From Trametopsis cervina (Eukaryota > Basidiomycota > Agaricomycetes > Polyporales > Irpicaceae): a stretch of DNA of 64,000 bases. Under the pieces are notes generated by a model. The model did not search any database, had not been told where the DNA came from, and saw only the letters and a list, made by a program, of their open reading frames with translations. How positions within the stretch are numbered: position 1 is the stretch's first letter; each line of letters opens with the position of its first letter. This document shows, piece by piece, positions 44,034 through 56,911 of the stretch. A program made the position numbers and the translations under genes. Where the stretch lies: NCBI GenBank assembly GCA_022385755.1, contig MU278349.1:248001-312000 (forward strand), in the 5' to 3' direction.

Positions 44034-46346
44034 ATGGTTTTGTTTATTTATGAACTTTCTTTCTTTCTTATGCCCTTCCTTTGCCTTGCCCTTTCGTTTT
44101 CTTGCACACTCATGTTGAGCTTCTCACGCCTCACCTTCCGCCCCTTTTCCGTTAAACGAGGGTACACTATCGCACGTTCGACCTTTTTTGTCGACGTCTC
44201 GCCTCGGTATTAGCATACACGTCTTTCCCCCATTTACTGTCCCGGTTCTTCGCTCAATACCCTGCCCGCCCACTTCGACTTTCTTTCGCACGTATTCCTT
44301 TTGTGGCTGCGTGTCGTAGTGCTCTTGTCCCATGGACTTCATGCAAACATGTGTGTATTCGTATACCTCCGCTCCATCTCTTTGTATTGATAGCTGTTTC
44401 CGTTTTCCTCCTCATGGGCTCTCCTACTATCCGCCTTTGTCGACTTTCTTTTCGACGCACGTACATACATACCCTCACGATTATTACGACCTCCTCTGCC
44501 TTTGTGCCGTTGTCTAGATGCACACTCGAATTTCAGGGTTTTTGTGCCTATTACATCCGAATGTCTGGGACGATGCTCGATTGGCTGCGCGGCAGATGTC
44601 ACAAAATCGGTATGTCATGAGTGACCATGTGCGCAGACTTGCATCTGGACTGCTTCCCGTCTACATCGATGCTCAGTCATCGAGTCATACGGATGATTCG
44701 AGGTCGACCGCGGGCGCGAGCGTACGTGGCGACGTACATTGCTTACAGCAACTTGCAGTGTTTGTCCGTCATGTATGGAACTCCGCAGGAGTTTCAGTAG
44801 ACACTGCTTCCTTGCCTCGAACAATGAGTTTTGCAAATCTCATTGTTCATCGACAACACTGGACCAGGTTTGCAGGTACTCTCAAGCGCCAGCGCAGTAA
44901 ACGGAAGCAACACATTACCTTGACATTCGGCGCCCTCCAGGTCTATCGTACCGCTCGCAATGTCACCAAACGTGGAGTTCGAAAGCATCCTACTGTTTTG
45001 AAGGCATTGTCGTCCGCGTATACCGCTTCGATACTTCCATCGCGCATCCTTGAGGGAGTTGATCTAAAATAGACAGCTGTGTATTGGTGGCCACTAGTAT
45101 AGCGGCGCACGCCACCAGAGTCTGAGTACGGTTTGAAACCGCGATTTCGGAGCTACGAGAAACTAGCGATGAGCTAGTCTACTCACCAGTCGCGCACTAC
45201 CCGGTGAAGCGATGCCCCGCCTCTGTGGATTTCATTGCGCTGTATACGGCGGAACAGATAAAGGCTGATTGGGATAGTCGCGCACCGGCGGGGAAGGATG
45301 GCCACAGATGTAATGCGTACGTATGCCAGAAAGGAGAAATGATGATGTGTCACGGTGAGTGCTTCGCTGCAGCGGCGCAGTCGGATCTGGCTTGGAAGAC
45401 TCGCCGCGGGTACGTAGCCATATCTGAACAATGGGAGGGAAAGGAGCGGGTAAGCATTGAGTTTCAGGCAATAGGAAACACATTATGTCTAAATGAGACA
45501 GATCACCCGCATGTCTGGGTCGACTGTATGGAAACGTAGTTGGCCATGGTCATATATGTCTGCGATTCGCTGTACACAGAAGCCTTTCCTATGCGTCTGC
45601 GTCGGGGATTGCAATGCAATAGATCATGCCATGGGTCCAGCGACACCCGCATCTTGCCGCACCAGGTCCATGAAGGGTTTGGCCGACATAGTGTTTCGGC
45701 AAGCCGAGAGAGACGATGCCAGAGCCTTGTGCGTAGTCGCGCTGCGCAGTGTCGCGGTCGCCAAACCGTTTCGTCAGGTGAGCGGTTCCCACTGGCCACA
45801 AAGAATACGAGAGGCGCAGTGGGATGGGCAGTCTGACGTCATCGGGATGTTTTGTCTTCGTCCGCGGGGTATGAGCAAGCATGAGACATAGAAGATGACG
45901 CGACGTGCTGCGCAGCGAACGAATTGAGCCTCGTTCGTAGGGGGATACGTCTCGACAAGGAGCATGGGTCCGATCTTCCCTACGTGCTTGGCCACTCATG
46001 GAATAATTATGATCACGGCAAAATGGAAGAGGTGTCTTCCTCGGTCGCATGTCAGACAGAAATACATGCTTAATCACTGTAGCACAAAGTCGCGTCAGAC
46101 AAACGGCGTAATTAGGTATAAAGCTCCTCACATTCAAGAAGCTTCACTTGCCACAGCGCACGCATCGGCCGCGTCAGTTTAAGCACTCACAGGCCGCCAT
46201 GTCCGATTCCAGACCCGCGACTGCCTCATGTTTGCTTCAATTTCAATAATGCAAGGATATAATCGTACCGGGGAGGCAAAATATAGTTTGATACAAGCGT
46301 TAATGTTCACCTTAAGGCGTTGTCTCGGGATAAGATCAGCGGAGCT
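44034..46346. other. 2.3-kb gap: G-poor 3' flank, then unassigned sequence
   Basis: About 44034-44530 is pyrimidine-rich and G-poor on the plus strand and is likely the 3' UTR or terminator of the HMG-box gene. From 44530 to 46346 several frames of 80-184 codons overlap on both strands (the longest is 44518-45072, plus). None has a recognised domain, signal peptide or good splice pattern, so I call no gene. Confidence 0.45.
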
Positions 46347-47029
46347 CTACTCTATCCGTAGCGTGCAAACCATTAGCTGATGCGGTGCGCCATCCTCGTC
46401 AAATTCTTCTCCCTGAAGGGAAAATCCAGCGTTAATTCTGTGGGTGCATGTTTCAATGAGTGAGAAGAGAGGCGCACCACCGGCTCATATCCGTATCTAA
46501 GTAGGATCAAGACGCGCTCTCAGAATCAACTGCCTCAACATCTAAGTTTAGTGGATGAACTCACTTGGCGTAGAAAGGCTTGACATATAGTTGCGAGTGC
46601 AACCGAATCGTCGCTACGGCCAGACCGGAATTCTTTGCATCTGCGCGCACATAGTCTGAAACGGTCTCCACGAGTTTCCGTCCGAAGCGGAATTGCCTGT
46701 AGTCCTTAAGGACAGCCAGGCGGCTGAGCTTGTAGTACCCATTCCCTTTAGTTATTCGAATAGTACCGACAGGTTTGAGCGATGGCGTTAGGCGAAGCAA
46801 AATATGCGTCGCAGTTTCATCCAAGCTAGAGACGTTGTGTTGAGAAGAATCACGGTATCTCTGACTACGTTACAGCTGCGACTTACTCATCGATCTCAGT
46901 ATCTAGCGGGAAGCCTTGCTCGTGGTGAAACACGTCGATCCGGACGTCGTAACATTGCTGGCGTAGGGCTTCTCTTCCCTCTTCCCCCACTCCAGGAACG
47001 GTGATCAGTTCGTATGTGGGTGCTGCCAT
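46347..47029 (-). CDS. GNAT-family N-acetyltransferase
   Basis: A single-domain acetyltransferase of 162 aa. Exons: 47029-46887, 46825-46565, 46496-46478 and 46412-46347. The third exon is only 19 nt; joining it to the last exon gives FYAKYGYEPVGEEFDEDGAP and then HQLMVCTL, the usual end of these yeast-type GNATs. The N-terminal motif is YDVRIDVFHHEQGFPLDTEI. The central strand and the acetyl-CoA-binding turn are KLSRLAVLKDYRQFRFGRKL. Then comes VATIRLHSQLYVKPFYAK. The donor of intron 3 could be 3 nt earlier without changing frame. Substrate is unknown; relatives are often annotated as glucosamine or ElaA-like acetyltransferases. Confidence 0.85.
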
Positions 47030-47789
47030 AAGCCTTTGCGACCGGAAGTGGCTTTGAGAGTTGAGAGTTTGGTGGAACGGTCTGATATCTGATATTGGAC
47101 CCAATGGACTCGACAAACTAGCTAAGAGGAAACCTCTGAGCACGACACGATGATGAGTAGAGAGTGGACTGGGAATGCAAATCGGGATTTCAACTTGAAG
47201 GTACTGAAAAGAGATGCGCACCAGGAACACCGGCCCGCCGGATCAGAAGGATACGAGGCACTGAAGTGAAGTACCAATACGCTGCGACACCTTCGGCGAT
47301 GGTGCTGTACCGTTAAACGATATGCATGGTGATGAAAAGTAACGTCCAGGGTGTGCTTGTTCCGTGCAATCTAATTATATGACTCCGTGCTTTTTCACGA
47401 GCGATTGCAGTGATTTTAGGTGCATTCTACGCAGATAACGGTGCCCACATAAGTATGCTACGTTCAGAATATCCTTGCATTTCGGCTAGCTTGTCGAGTA
47501 GAAATGCCAGCTCGATTCTCGGAAGACCCAACGACATTGTGGCGCTGGGCCCTTCCAGATTGATCGCGCCCCCGGGAAATACCGAAATAGTCCATTAGGC
47601 GCTCCCACAATTCGAAGTTCATGCATCCTCACTCTTCATGCTGCTGAATGCTGTCTTACGCCTGCCTTGTGTCTTCGCAGGGACTGCGTCTTGACGTCTC
47701 ACAGGTAAGAATTAAACCGTCTATGATGCAAATTTGTGTTCTTGCAACTCTATGACCCGTGCTGAAATTTGTCTCTGACAGGTTCTGTA
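47030..47789. other. divergent intergenic region (GNAT and PPR genes)
   Basis: It holds both promoters. Sequence before the PPR ATG looks like a spliced 5' leader (gtaagaattaaaccg near 47704 to ctgacag near 47780). No other exon is seen. Confidence 0.45.
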
Positions 47790-50700
47790 ATGCTGGAGCC
47801 TCTCGCAGCCTCTGTCATAACCACTGTTTTCTCCTCTCCCCGTCAAATTGCAGGCACAACTTCGGTTCAGCCCTTATTCAAGTCAATGGGCCGTGCTGTA
47901 ACCTCTACCCTCCCACACAACTTCTTCAACCCGGCTCCGAGGCGCAGTTCGAAAGGGAAGGAGAAGGCAGGCTTGGATGTTCATTGTGTCGTGTGCAGCA
48001 AGGATGGAATGAGTAGTGGATGCGTAGGCAGTCTGGCTACTACATCTGCGATTGGTGAGAAATTCTACGTGATACTTTTGTCGACTTCATTTACTCAATC
48101 AAGGGGAAGAGAGCATCCCATGTAGCGCGGCTGCTCCTCGTCGCCACCGCGCTCGCCGTGTTTCTCAGCAGAGACCCATGTCCGACGCCTCTTTCAGTCA
48201 TTCACCAAGCTTCGGGGGTTTGCCACGACAAAGCCAGTCCTTGCAGCGGCGGCATGCCTCCAGCCTTCCGCAGCTCTCCTTCCGACGGGCAGAGGGCGAT
48301 CCTCACTGGCTGAGGCTCAACAGTGTCATCAAGCGCGATGTACAGCACGACATGACGGAGGCATGGCGCTCTTACGAGTTTGTACGTCTTCAAGGCTCTC
48401 TGCACGCCATGGCCGTGCCCGATCTACTGGTGTTCGCTGGTAAACTCGCGGATCATGCGGAAACGGGCGAGCACGAGACTCCCCCTATACACCAAAGTTG
48501 GATTCAGTGGGGTACCCGCTTGCAGTCTGTACTAAAAGATGTGGAACCGCGACTTGCCAATGCTTCCTCTCAAAGTGCTCTTCCCACCGTTTGGCAATGT
48601 CTTATGGCCCGCGCTTTGGCTCTGATAGATCACGTAGACAAAGCCACCGATCTCGCTCGAACTGTCGTCAAGGAGAATCTTCACAAGGTCAACGCGTACC
48701 ACTACATACGCATGTACCAGACGTTCCTTCTGGCACTGAACGAGCGACAAGGACCTGCTGCAGCCATTCGACTCCTGATAGACGAGAGACAAGTCCTTCA
48801 AACATACCTTCCTGCCACACCCCGCAGCTTCCCTAAGGAGATAGTGTCGGAGGTTTCCACATTCGAGAATGTCGTCGTTGATGTGGTCAGGAGCTTGGGT
48901 AGTGCTGAAGAATTCTTCGGAGTTGTGGACTATAACCGGACACACGATTGGCAAAGGACAGCAGGAGCATTCCTCATACGAGTTTTTTGCAAAGGGGATC
49001 TTCCAATGGATGCTCTCGCTGTGCACAAGGCAATGGACGCACGCGACAACGCGGCTCCCATATCGGAGTTGATGATGCTTGTCAAATCGCTAGCGAAGCA
49101 GCGATCGTTCGAGCTGGCAAGCTCTCTATACAACACTGCTGGTCGAAAGATCGGGCGGTCCCCAGAAAATGCGGTACTTTACAACCAAACAGGGCTTTAT
49201 CTCTACTCGCGTCTGGGCGATCCCTCTGCGGCACAGCAATGCTTTGACCGCATACGACAACTCCAACCAGGCAAGATATCCCTCGGAGACGTCGGCTTAC
49301 TTATACACGCCCACGCGTACAACGGGGAAGTCCAGGCTGCCAAGGCTGTCTTCGAGAAATATTTGTCCTCCGCTTTGCACCGGCCGAACAGCGTGCACTT
49401 TACAGGGATCATCCTTGCCCACGCAAGAAGCGGCGACTTGCTCGGCGTGAAGACCTGGCTCGGCAAGATGAGAGATGCTGGCTTCCCCCCGGACGATTAT
49501 ATCCACAGCATAGTTTTGCGGGCTTTCGCCGAACACGGAGACGCACCGGCCGTTGGACGATTTCTCCGTGAGATGCGTAACACCGGACACTCTCTGTCTA
49601 AGCATCTAGTAACCTCTGTGATCGCGCTCCTGGCCCGCAAGAAAGACTTTCGAACTGCTGAAGAGGTTTTCAGGCAGGCTACGGAGGAGGGGGTCGTTCC
49701 TGACCGTCAAATGATTACGGCGGTCATGAATGCATACGTCGAAGCAGGCAACTGGAGCAGTGTCGTCAAGACGTTTGATTACCTACAAGCAGCGGCGAGG
49801 CGCAAGGTGTTGCCGATGACCATCGAGGTTTATAACACTCTCCTCAAGGCACACGTACTCATGGGTACGCCTTGGGTACTGATGAAGGCTCTGTACAAGA
49901 ACATGTCGGAGACTGGTGTACGGCCTGACGCTTTCACATATTCCTTGCTCATTCAATCCGCCTGCGACAATCGCTACATGGAGCAAGCAGTTAGGCTGTA
50001 TGACGAAATGGAGAAGCGTGCGTCGTCGGGACAGGCTCATCTTCGGCTCAACGTATACGTGCTCACAATCCTCATGGCTGGATGGTTGAAGCAGTCTAAC
50101 AGAGAGAAGGCGACAGAAGTTTACAATCTCATGATTAGCCAAGGGATTGAACCGACGTCGATCACCTTCCACCACATCATCAAGGCGTACGCAAACCAGC
50201 GATCACAACACAGTATTCAGACTGCGCTCTCATTCCTGGAGGACATCATGCACACATCCAATGACCCTTCTCAGCTTTCCACCCCGCGTAGCATTCGAAC
50301 CCCTCTGGATAGTGTATACGGACCTCTCCTTACTGCATATGCTCGTGAGAAGGATCCCAGCAAGGTCGAGGCACTGTTGAAGGAAATCTCACAGCGTGGC
50401 GGGGAGCCGACCCTAGGAACCCTGACCGCCCTGCTTGACGTCTATCGTAGAACGGGGGATCTTGCAGGTGTCAAACGAGTTTGGCCGCAAATATACAGGC
50501 TTGGGGTAGCCTTCTCTGAAGCTCACGAGATAACGGGTCAACCTAGTAAGGACGGTGCCCATCCACTTGGCCATATCCTCTGCATACCTATATCCATCTA
50601 TATCGACGCCCTGTCCAGTGCCGGTGAGCATAAACAGGTTGCCGACACCTGGCGGTATCTCAAGAAAGTCGGGGCTACCTTCGACGCCGGTAACTGGAAT

Positions 50701-51531
50701 CAACTCGTTATTGCTCTCATCCGAGCTGGCGAGCCCCTGCGTGCATTCGACGTCGTACAAAGAGTGTTGCTCCCGAATCGGCAGTCCGCTCCACCATCGA
50801 GGGGTCACGATGAGCCCAAATTCCCCATACCATTGGACGATGAGTCACCTGGCAAGGTTATGCCTGCTGACGGTCCGTCGCGCGATAAAGGTCGTCGCTT
50901 TGCGAATACCCGACTCGAACCCCGCCGCAGGTCGTATGTCATGGCCAAGCTGCAACAGGCGCCATACGACTTCTCAGAACCACTGCATACGATGTCTATA
51001 ACCTCCCCGGTGTGGTCAAACTCGAGAGTTCAGCCGCGAGTCCTCAGTCTTCTAACAACAATTTTGGAATCCCTTGAGGCCGGGAAATCGGTGAAATGGA
51101 TTCCTATGGGCGGTGGAAGACCAGTTCCTCGTAGACCAGCCGAATTCGAGGGGAAGGAGTACGAAGACGCGAAATTCGTCGGCTTGCACCTTGAATACAT
51201 CAAAGCCCACTGTCCAGACGCTCTGAAAGTCATTCGAGAGTGGAAACGGCGATTGCCGATTTCATCCAATCCACTTCCACAGATGGATCCTTCTCATCGC
51301 GGGTCAGGGTTGCAGGCTGCCACCTCTCATTCCATGGAATCACGGCGTTCAATACCTCATCTTCCCCGTGAGCGGGCGAAGCAGCTGTCTCCGCCTGGTG
51401 CTCAGCCAAGGGTTTTGCCCCAGACACTGTGTCAGGGCAACAGAGACGCAGAGTCAGCATCACCACATTCTACCAGCCAGGACGCGCAGTCGGACGGAAA
51501 CGGTCTGGTCCAGAGCAACGAACCGTCATGA
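47790..51531 (+). CDS. pentatricopeptide-repeat protein, probably mitochondrial
   Basis: A 1230-aa PPR protein, expected to bind mitochondrial RNA and aid its processing or translation. Exon 1 (47790-48054) encodes an acid-poor N-terminus (MLEPLAASVITTVFSSPRQI) fitting a mitochondrial presequence. It is spliced in phase 1 to 48104-51531, so the ATG at 48178 is internal. Degenerate 35-residue repeats fill about residues 330-860. Examples are YNQTGLYLYSRLGDPSAAQQ, GIILAHARSGDLLGVKTWLG, YNTLLKAHVLMGTPWVLMKA, YSLLIQSACDNRYMEQAVRL and FHHIIKAYANQRSQHSIQTA. A Pro/Ser/Arg-rich C-terminus follows. Length is typical of the large Agaricomycete PPR proteins. RNA targets cannot be read from the sequence. 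Confidence 0.9.
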
Positions 51532-51982
51532 ATGACGCACCTGTGTCAGTCGTTGCGAAGGACAGCTACGATAGGGCACGACAGAGAAGGATCACTGAGG
51601 CAGCCTTCCTTGTTCAAGTAGCTTCAGCCTTTCCCAGTAGCAGTCGCATACTACGCGGCAGCAACCTGGATGCCATCTGCCGTTGCCAACTTCAAACACC
51701 GCGTCCGCCTGGCTCTTCTCACGTTCAGGCCGAAGGGGGCCCTGATACTCATGGTTATTGAGCGAGGAACACAGACTATGAAAGTATCTTACAACACATC
51801 ATCTACAGAGGGGGTTGGAGACAATCGATAGTAATAAATAATTCGGGCAAGCTTACTGAAAACATTAAAACCCATGCATGACATAGCACAACGAAAACAA
51901 GCCGAATGGAGACTTCCACGTCTACAGTAAGTATACATTATACAACAATGTCTAAACGCTTCATAAACGACAATGGAGCTTC
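51532..51982. other. convergent intergenic between the PPR gene and velB
   Basis: Both genes end here. It is AT-rich at about 51780-51960. No exon is supported. Confidence 0.5.
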
Positions 51983-54121
51983 TCAATCTGAATCGTCTCC
52001 AGACTCATCAGTGCCATTGCGCTGGCGTTTCCGACCCTGCTTATTATTTCGGTTGCGCTACGGATAATGTATTCAGTAGGCTGCGCCAGAGTGAAATGAA
52101 ATTAGGACTAACCAAGGGAAGTTTCTGGCCCTGATTTCCAAGCGCGATGGAAAGAGCCGTGGTATCTGCACTAAAGTGTAAGCATTGATATAACGATGAT
52201 GCGCAGAGAGGCACAACGCACCGGGTACACCGGGGAAGCGCTTGGCAGAGAATACGACGAAAGGCTCCGTGAAGGTTTGTGCTAGCACAGGTGATATGTC
52301 GTTGTGCACCCCATTCGCCCTGTGATCCGGAGCAGGAGGGCTGTTCCAGGAGACGGCCAGAGTATTGTTTCCATTCACGGTTAGAAAGACAGATGAGAAC
52401 AGGCAGTGTGAGAAAAGAATATTGATCTGCAATATTGCGGGCTAGTACTCACGCGCCAACGTTCATGAGCCGTAATCGGAGGCGGAAAGTGCCTAAGATG
52501 AAGCATGGTTGAAGTCAGCTGTCAGGCAGCACGAATAGACGGCTAGTGGAGAGCAGAATGTGTGACAGGCACAGGACACGTACCTTCCGTACGAATGGAC
52601 AAATCCTGGAAGAGGAAGAAGATGCCTGGTTTGCGGTGTTCGTCAAGAAGTCGACAAGCGTTCGCCGAAAGAGGTCCAACAAGTGTGCGGGTATAGGTGT
52701 GCCGAGGGAGGGGGGGTATCGTCGATGGAGGTGTGCCTTCTCGCGGGTAGTTCTGGCCCTGCTGATACGGTGCTTGGGCTTGAGCTTGTTGCTGATGCTG
52801 CTGCTCCTGTTGTTGCTGTGCATAGGACGCCGATGCATACATTGACGTCTCTACGGGAGAGGTATGATGTTGCACAGGTGTACTATGTGCTGCGGTTGCG
52901 GGCTGTGCGGTGTTTGCTACCGGGACGTATCTTGGTGTGTAAGGATCCACGGGGGCAGTGGACCATGTGGGGTGCTGTGGGGTGGACGGCTGCATCTGAG
53001 GACCTCGAAGGGCTGGGTCAATAACCTCTTGACTGTGTGCAATAGATGGGTTGGCAATCGGAGGGTAGGACTGCTGATCGCTAGGCCAAGGACGGAATGA
53101 CATGCCTTCGCCGTTGCCACGAGCAGATCCATCGACTTGCCAAGTCTCGCTCGCGGCGCTGGCTGCACTGTAGGCAACTTCTGTACTGCTATCTTCACCG
53201 ATGGTACCGTTCGTTCCACTTCGTCCCATCGCAGTATGTATTGATGGCAGCGCCGGTGGACCGTATGACTGCGCCGGGCGATCTATAACGCCTTGAGAAG
53301 TATAATTCCACGACGCAGCCTCCGCGGGACCATATGTTTGATAAGAAGCTGCGTCCTGGACAGGCGAAGAGTCAGTAGGGAAAGGATAACCCTGCTGGTT
53401 GAATGGTGTCGCTGGCGGCATGTACGGGGTCATACCGCTTGTCTGCCGAAGTATGCCCTATGAGCCTTGGCGATGTCAAGGACATAAGACGCTCAACGTA
53501 CCGATGGATATTGAGAAGTGCTAGGGGTGGGGGGAACCGGACTCTGGGTCTCGGACGTCTGCCCTGGAGGCGCGGTGGAGGATGTAGTAGCTCGACGTTT
53601 CGTCTTCGCAGGTGCATTTGCGGGGGTGTACCTGTCTGCAGAGGTAGGATGGAGTACAAGGTTCATCTCTTTGGTCCCGTCTGCCGACCATAGATCAACC
53701 GTGACAAGGAAAAAAGAACAGTCTACTTCACTGTTAAGGAATATAATGAGCACAGACATGACTGTAGGTTCAGGGACTCTTCAACATACTCAACGTCCAC
53801 TAGAGATGAGTCCGGCCGCTGGACGTGCATTTTTGCTACAGCAGCCGGGGCTAAAGGTCTTCGGTCCTGGAAATGCTGATGGGTGGGACAGCAATGTAAC
53901 TTCCTATCAGACACACCTTGTCTCCAAACCCACACATTCTAGCTCTGATTGGATTCTGTACGACCTCTAGGGAATAATATCTGCAACGAAGCCCTTAGGA
54001 GCTGTCAACACAGAGGGACTTCAAGAACACACCTTCGGCCGTAAGGAGACTCTGGACTCCAACTACCCCATGTATCCAGAACCGGTGCGGGCGGAGGTGG
54101 AGGGTTGACCTTTTGGATCAT
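51983..54121 (-). CDS. velB: velvet-family regulator VelB
   Basis: A velvet-domain transcription regulator of 538 aa. Exons: 54121-54033, 53980-53917, 53866-53778, 53730-53502, 53442-52584, 52492-52453, 52340-52222, 52165-52113 and 52057-51983. The first velvet half has YYSLEVVQNPIRARMCGFGD, KDRRPLAPAAVAKMHVQ and FFLVTVDLWSADGTKEMNLV. After a long insert the second half has YTRTLVGPLSANACRLLDEH, GIFFLFQDLSIRTEGTFRLR, LRLMNVGAPPAPD, TFTEPFVVFSAKRFPGVPDT and TALSIALGNQGQKLP. A domain split by a disordered insert is the hallmark of VelB. Here the insert is about 290 residues, Pro/Ser/Gln-rich, with a polyGln stretch. Family members form VelB-VeA-LaeA and VelB-VosA complexes controlling development and secondary metabolism. 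Confidence 0.88.
52785..52835 (-). repeat. CAG-type repeat coding polyGln in VelB
   Basis: Imperfect CAG/CAA triplets on the minus strand encode Q-rich sequence (AQQQQEQQHQQQAQAQAP) inside the insert of the velvet domain. Confidence 0.75.
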
Positions 54122-55029
54122 GACCGAAATGCTGTCTCGTACAGTGGCAAGCCAAACGAGCCGAACCTAAGGCGCAGGGAACTGAGCGACAACCAGCAGT
54201 CTTTCGGTAGCAGGGTAGGGTATTATACTGTGTGGAATGTCTGCGCACACAACTTTCGTTCCCACACAAGAGAGGTAAGACAGTCGGTAAAGTAATGCGC
54301 TGAGGACTTGTGAGAGATCTGAACCCGACGGTTTGGAATGCTCGATAGCTCGGGAGTGTAGCCCAAGCTCGCTACTTTTTGCGACTCGTTTCTTCCACGT
54401 CGTGTAGCAATGCTGGACAGTCCCAAGGGATACTTTGAGGGCGTCGTCTTGTGTGCTAACGCGACGAGCTGCGAGGATAGAGGATGGTGGGCAGAAGACA
54501 AGTCCAAGAATACCCTAATTATTAGTTCGGCGATCCGCCTGGATTCCCATGAATGCCACGGCGACGTGCACCGGCTACCTCGCTTTCCTGCTCAGCTACA
54601 TCTCCAATCCTGGCCTATTTGTTCTCAGAAACGGCTGTGTCTGTCCGAATCTCAGCGCAACCCGGTCGCTTTCTTGTCCATCTCCGCCGCCTGAGTCCCA
54701 CACCAGACCACGGGGAGCACCGACACAGCGGTTGGCAGCGTCTGCCCACTTAATGAACGTCTGGACGACTGCACATTGCGTCTTTCGCAATGTTAATGCA
54801 CAATCCTACTCACGTTCAGCCACGGGCTATCAGCGCCACCCTGCTCAGGTGTATGTGTGATGGGATGCTTCCCTAGTCAATGTCATATAGTGCCCACGGT
54901 TGCCCGACCTGGCGTCTTTCAGGCTACAGACAGTAAATGGAAGTAATATCCGGGCTATACACACAGTATAAGCTATAGAATGGAATAAATACTACGGCTA
55001 TAGATGGTAAGCGTTGTATTTGTATGGGT
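54122..55029. other. intergenic between velB and the ArfGAP gene
   Basis: It holds the velB promoter and the 3' flank of the ArfGAP gene. Plus-strand frames at 54410-54860 overlap each other and have no family signal. No gene is called. Confidence 0.45.
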
Positions 55030-56507
55030 TTAGAAGTCTTTCCATTCGTCCCAATCATCAGCCTTCTTCGTTTGGGTAGTACTTGCTCTGGACGTCGGTC
55101 CACTCGACAAATCCTGCGGTGACATGTGAGTCTGGCCCGCGGGACTATACTGGTCGAAGAAATCATCCTCCTCGTGGTCATGGTAGAGTGAGGAACCTTC
55201 CCCAACGTAGCTTTGTTCGACAGTGCCATACCCACGCCTGCTCGGACCACCGATGGTGTCTCTGACGGATCCAACTACGCCGCCGACACCTTCCGCAACA
55301 TCGACACCTAGAGTATGTTTTGTCCAAGTATTTGCCGTAGTGCCCAAGTCCCCTGCACGTTTCCCCGCTTCACTGACATATCCTTTGACTTGTGACTGGA
55401 AATTTGGGTCCAAGACTTTCTCCATACCCGGCTGAATAATATTTTCGCTAACAACGCGCGTGGCACCAACAACAGCGGATGAAAATAGCGACCAGCCCTT
55501 AGTCAGCGCTGCCATAGGATTCTCTTGCAGGTCATTGAGCGTTGGAGCAGCAGCTGAGGAAAGACCAAACGACGGGTGTGACGGTGCAGGCGTGCTCCCG
55601 AAACCTTGGTATCGCCCACCCTGTGAAGGTGGAAGGTCATCCGGTCGGGATGCATTGGTCTCCCCAAGTCCGGCAAAGAAGGACTCATTGGCAGCCTTTT
55701 GGTCCGGATAAGAGTTCGCTGCAGCATTGGAGGAAGTAGTCGGTGTGGATGAGAAAGAAGCTGGGGAACCAGAACGAGGGACGCCGCTACGCGCTGAGGA
55801 GCGTGACTTGCGCAAGCCTTGTGCTGATGTGGGACGTCCTGGCGCCCCAAGGCTGTTTGACGGTGACGCTCTATCCGATGGCGGAGCAGACGGTGACCAT
55901 TGTTTACCGGCAAGCTCAGCATCGAGCTGGATAGAATGCACGTCAGACAAGATGCAACATAGTGGAATAAGCAGCGAACCACCTTCTCACGGTACTGGGT
56001 TGCGGCCCATGAATGATACGTGTCGTATGCGTTCATATCGACTGTGTAGCCACTTTGGTCGGCTGGGTAGGCCTTCATGAAATCTTTGAATGGTTTATTC
56101 CCCCCGGCCTGTGGGAGGCAGCGTGAGACATGCAATCACCCAAGTTTACGGTTTAAATGACATGTACCTGCATCCGCCTTATCTGCTCTTCTTGCCATGT
56201 ATCCATTGAGACGGAACGCACGAAGCTGTGTAAGTGTCAGCCACATTATATTGATATGCGATACTGTCTACCACGTACCTCACATGAACACCGAATCCTC
56301 TGTGAACACCAGCACACTGTAGACACAGAAATATAGCGAAGCTAAAGTACGAAGTTGGAACGCGTTTGATGCCAGCCGGTCATACCAAGCTGACCTAACA
56401 GTGGCCCATTGCGGATTGGGATTGCCACAATCAACACATTTCTTGTTGCCCAACTCTTCGTTCTTGATGAGGTCTTGAAGCGTGCGTTTGGCTATTGTTT
56501 GGTCCAT
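55030..56507 (-). CDS. ArfGAP1-type GTPase-activating protein
   Basis: A GTPase activator for Arf at Golgi/COPI membranes, 418 aa. Exons: 56507-56395, 56341-56279, 56225-56168, 56108-55983 and 55926-55030. The ArfGAP zinc finger is C24-x2-C27-x16-C44-x2-C47, beginning CVDCGNPNPQWATVSFAIFL, with the arginine finger R52 in GVHRGFGVH. SVSMDTWQEEQIRRMQAGGN is the typical continuation. The C-terminal region has two amphipathic-looking stretches (ALTKGWSLFSSAVVGATRVV, and TANTWTKHTLGVDV) that may act like ALPS motifs. The last residues (KKADDWDEWKDF) form an acidic Trp motif of the kind that binds the delta-COP mu-homology domain. Layout and length fit Gcs1/ArfGAP1 rather than the Glo3/ArfGAP2 group. 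Confidence 0.9.
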
Positions 56508-56911
56508 CCTGCAGCGTAGCGAGATGTCCGTCGCAGAAGAGTTCAGTAGCAGGCAAGATCAAAGTGTCAGCCAACTCGAAACAACGGTTGTAGCAAGCGC
56601 GAGATATACCACGTGGTATTCCAATTGCATCAGACGCTCGTCAGAAGTAATCCCGCCGGCGACCCATTGACGACCTGTTCATGATCTGGTTTTTCTTATA
56701 CGTCTACGGCCAATTATCTTTGATCACTCGTATCTGAACCGTTCGTCTTTGAGCTACTCGTGAGCTAGGGTGGATTACGTGGCCCCAGGATTTGCAAGTA
56801 AGCATGACGCACAGCCAAATGATAGCGCCGGTATCACCTGCCTGGCTCATATGGGAAAGCATGTGCGCAGTTGTCCATTGCCTCTGCACTCATCCCCGAC
56901 AGTCCTGAGAT
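56508..56911. other. divergent promoter region (ArfGAP and F-box genes)
   Basis: 404 bp between two divergent ATGs. No exon and no clear TATA box are seen. Confidence 0.5.

Noticed and set aside
44518..45072. 184-codon plus-strand frame after the HMG gene
   Set aside because: No family signal; starts in the pyrimidine-rich 3' flank; overlaps open frames on the other strand.
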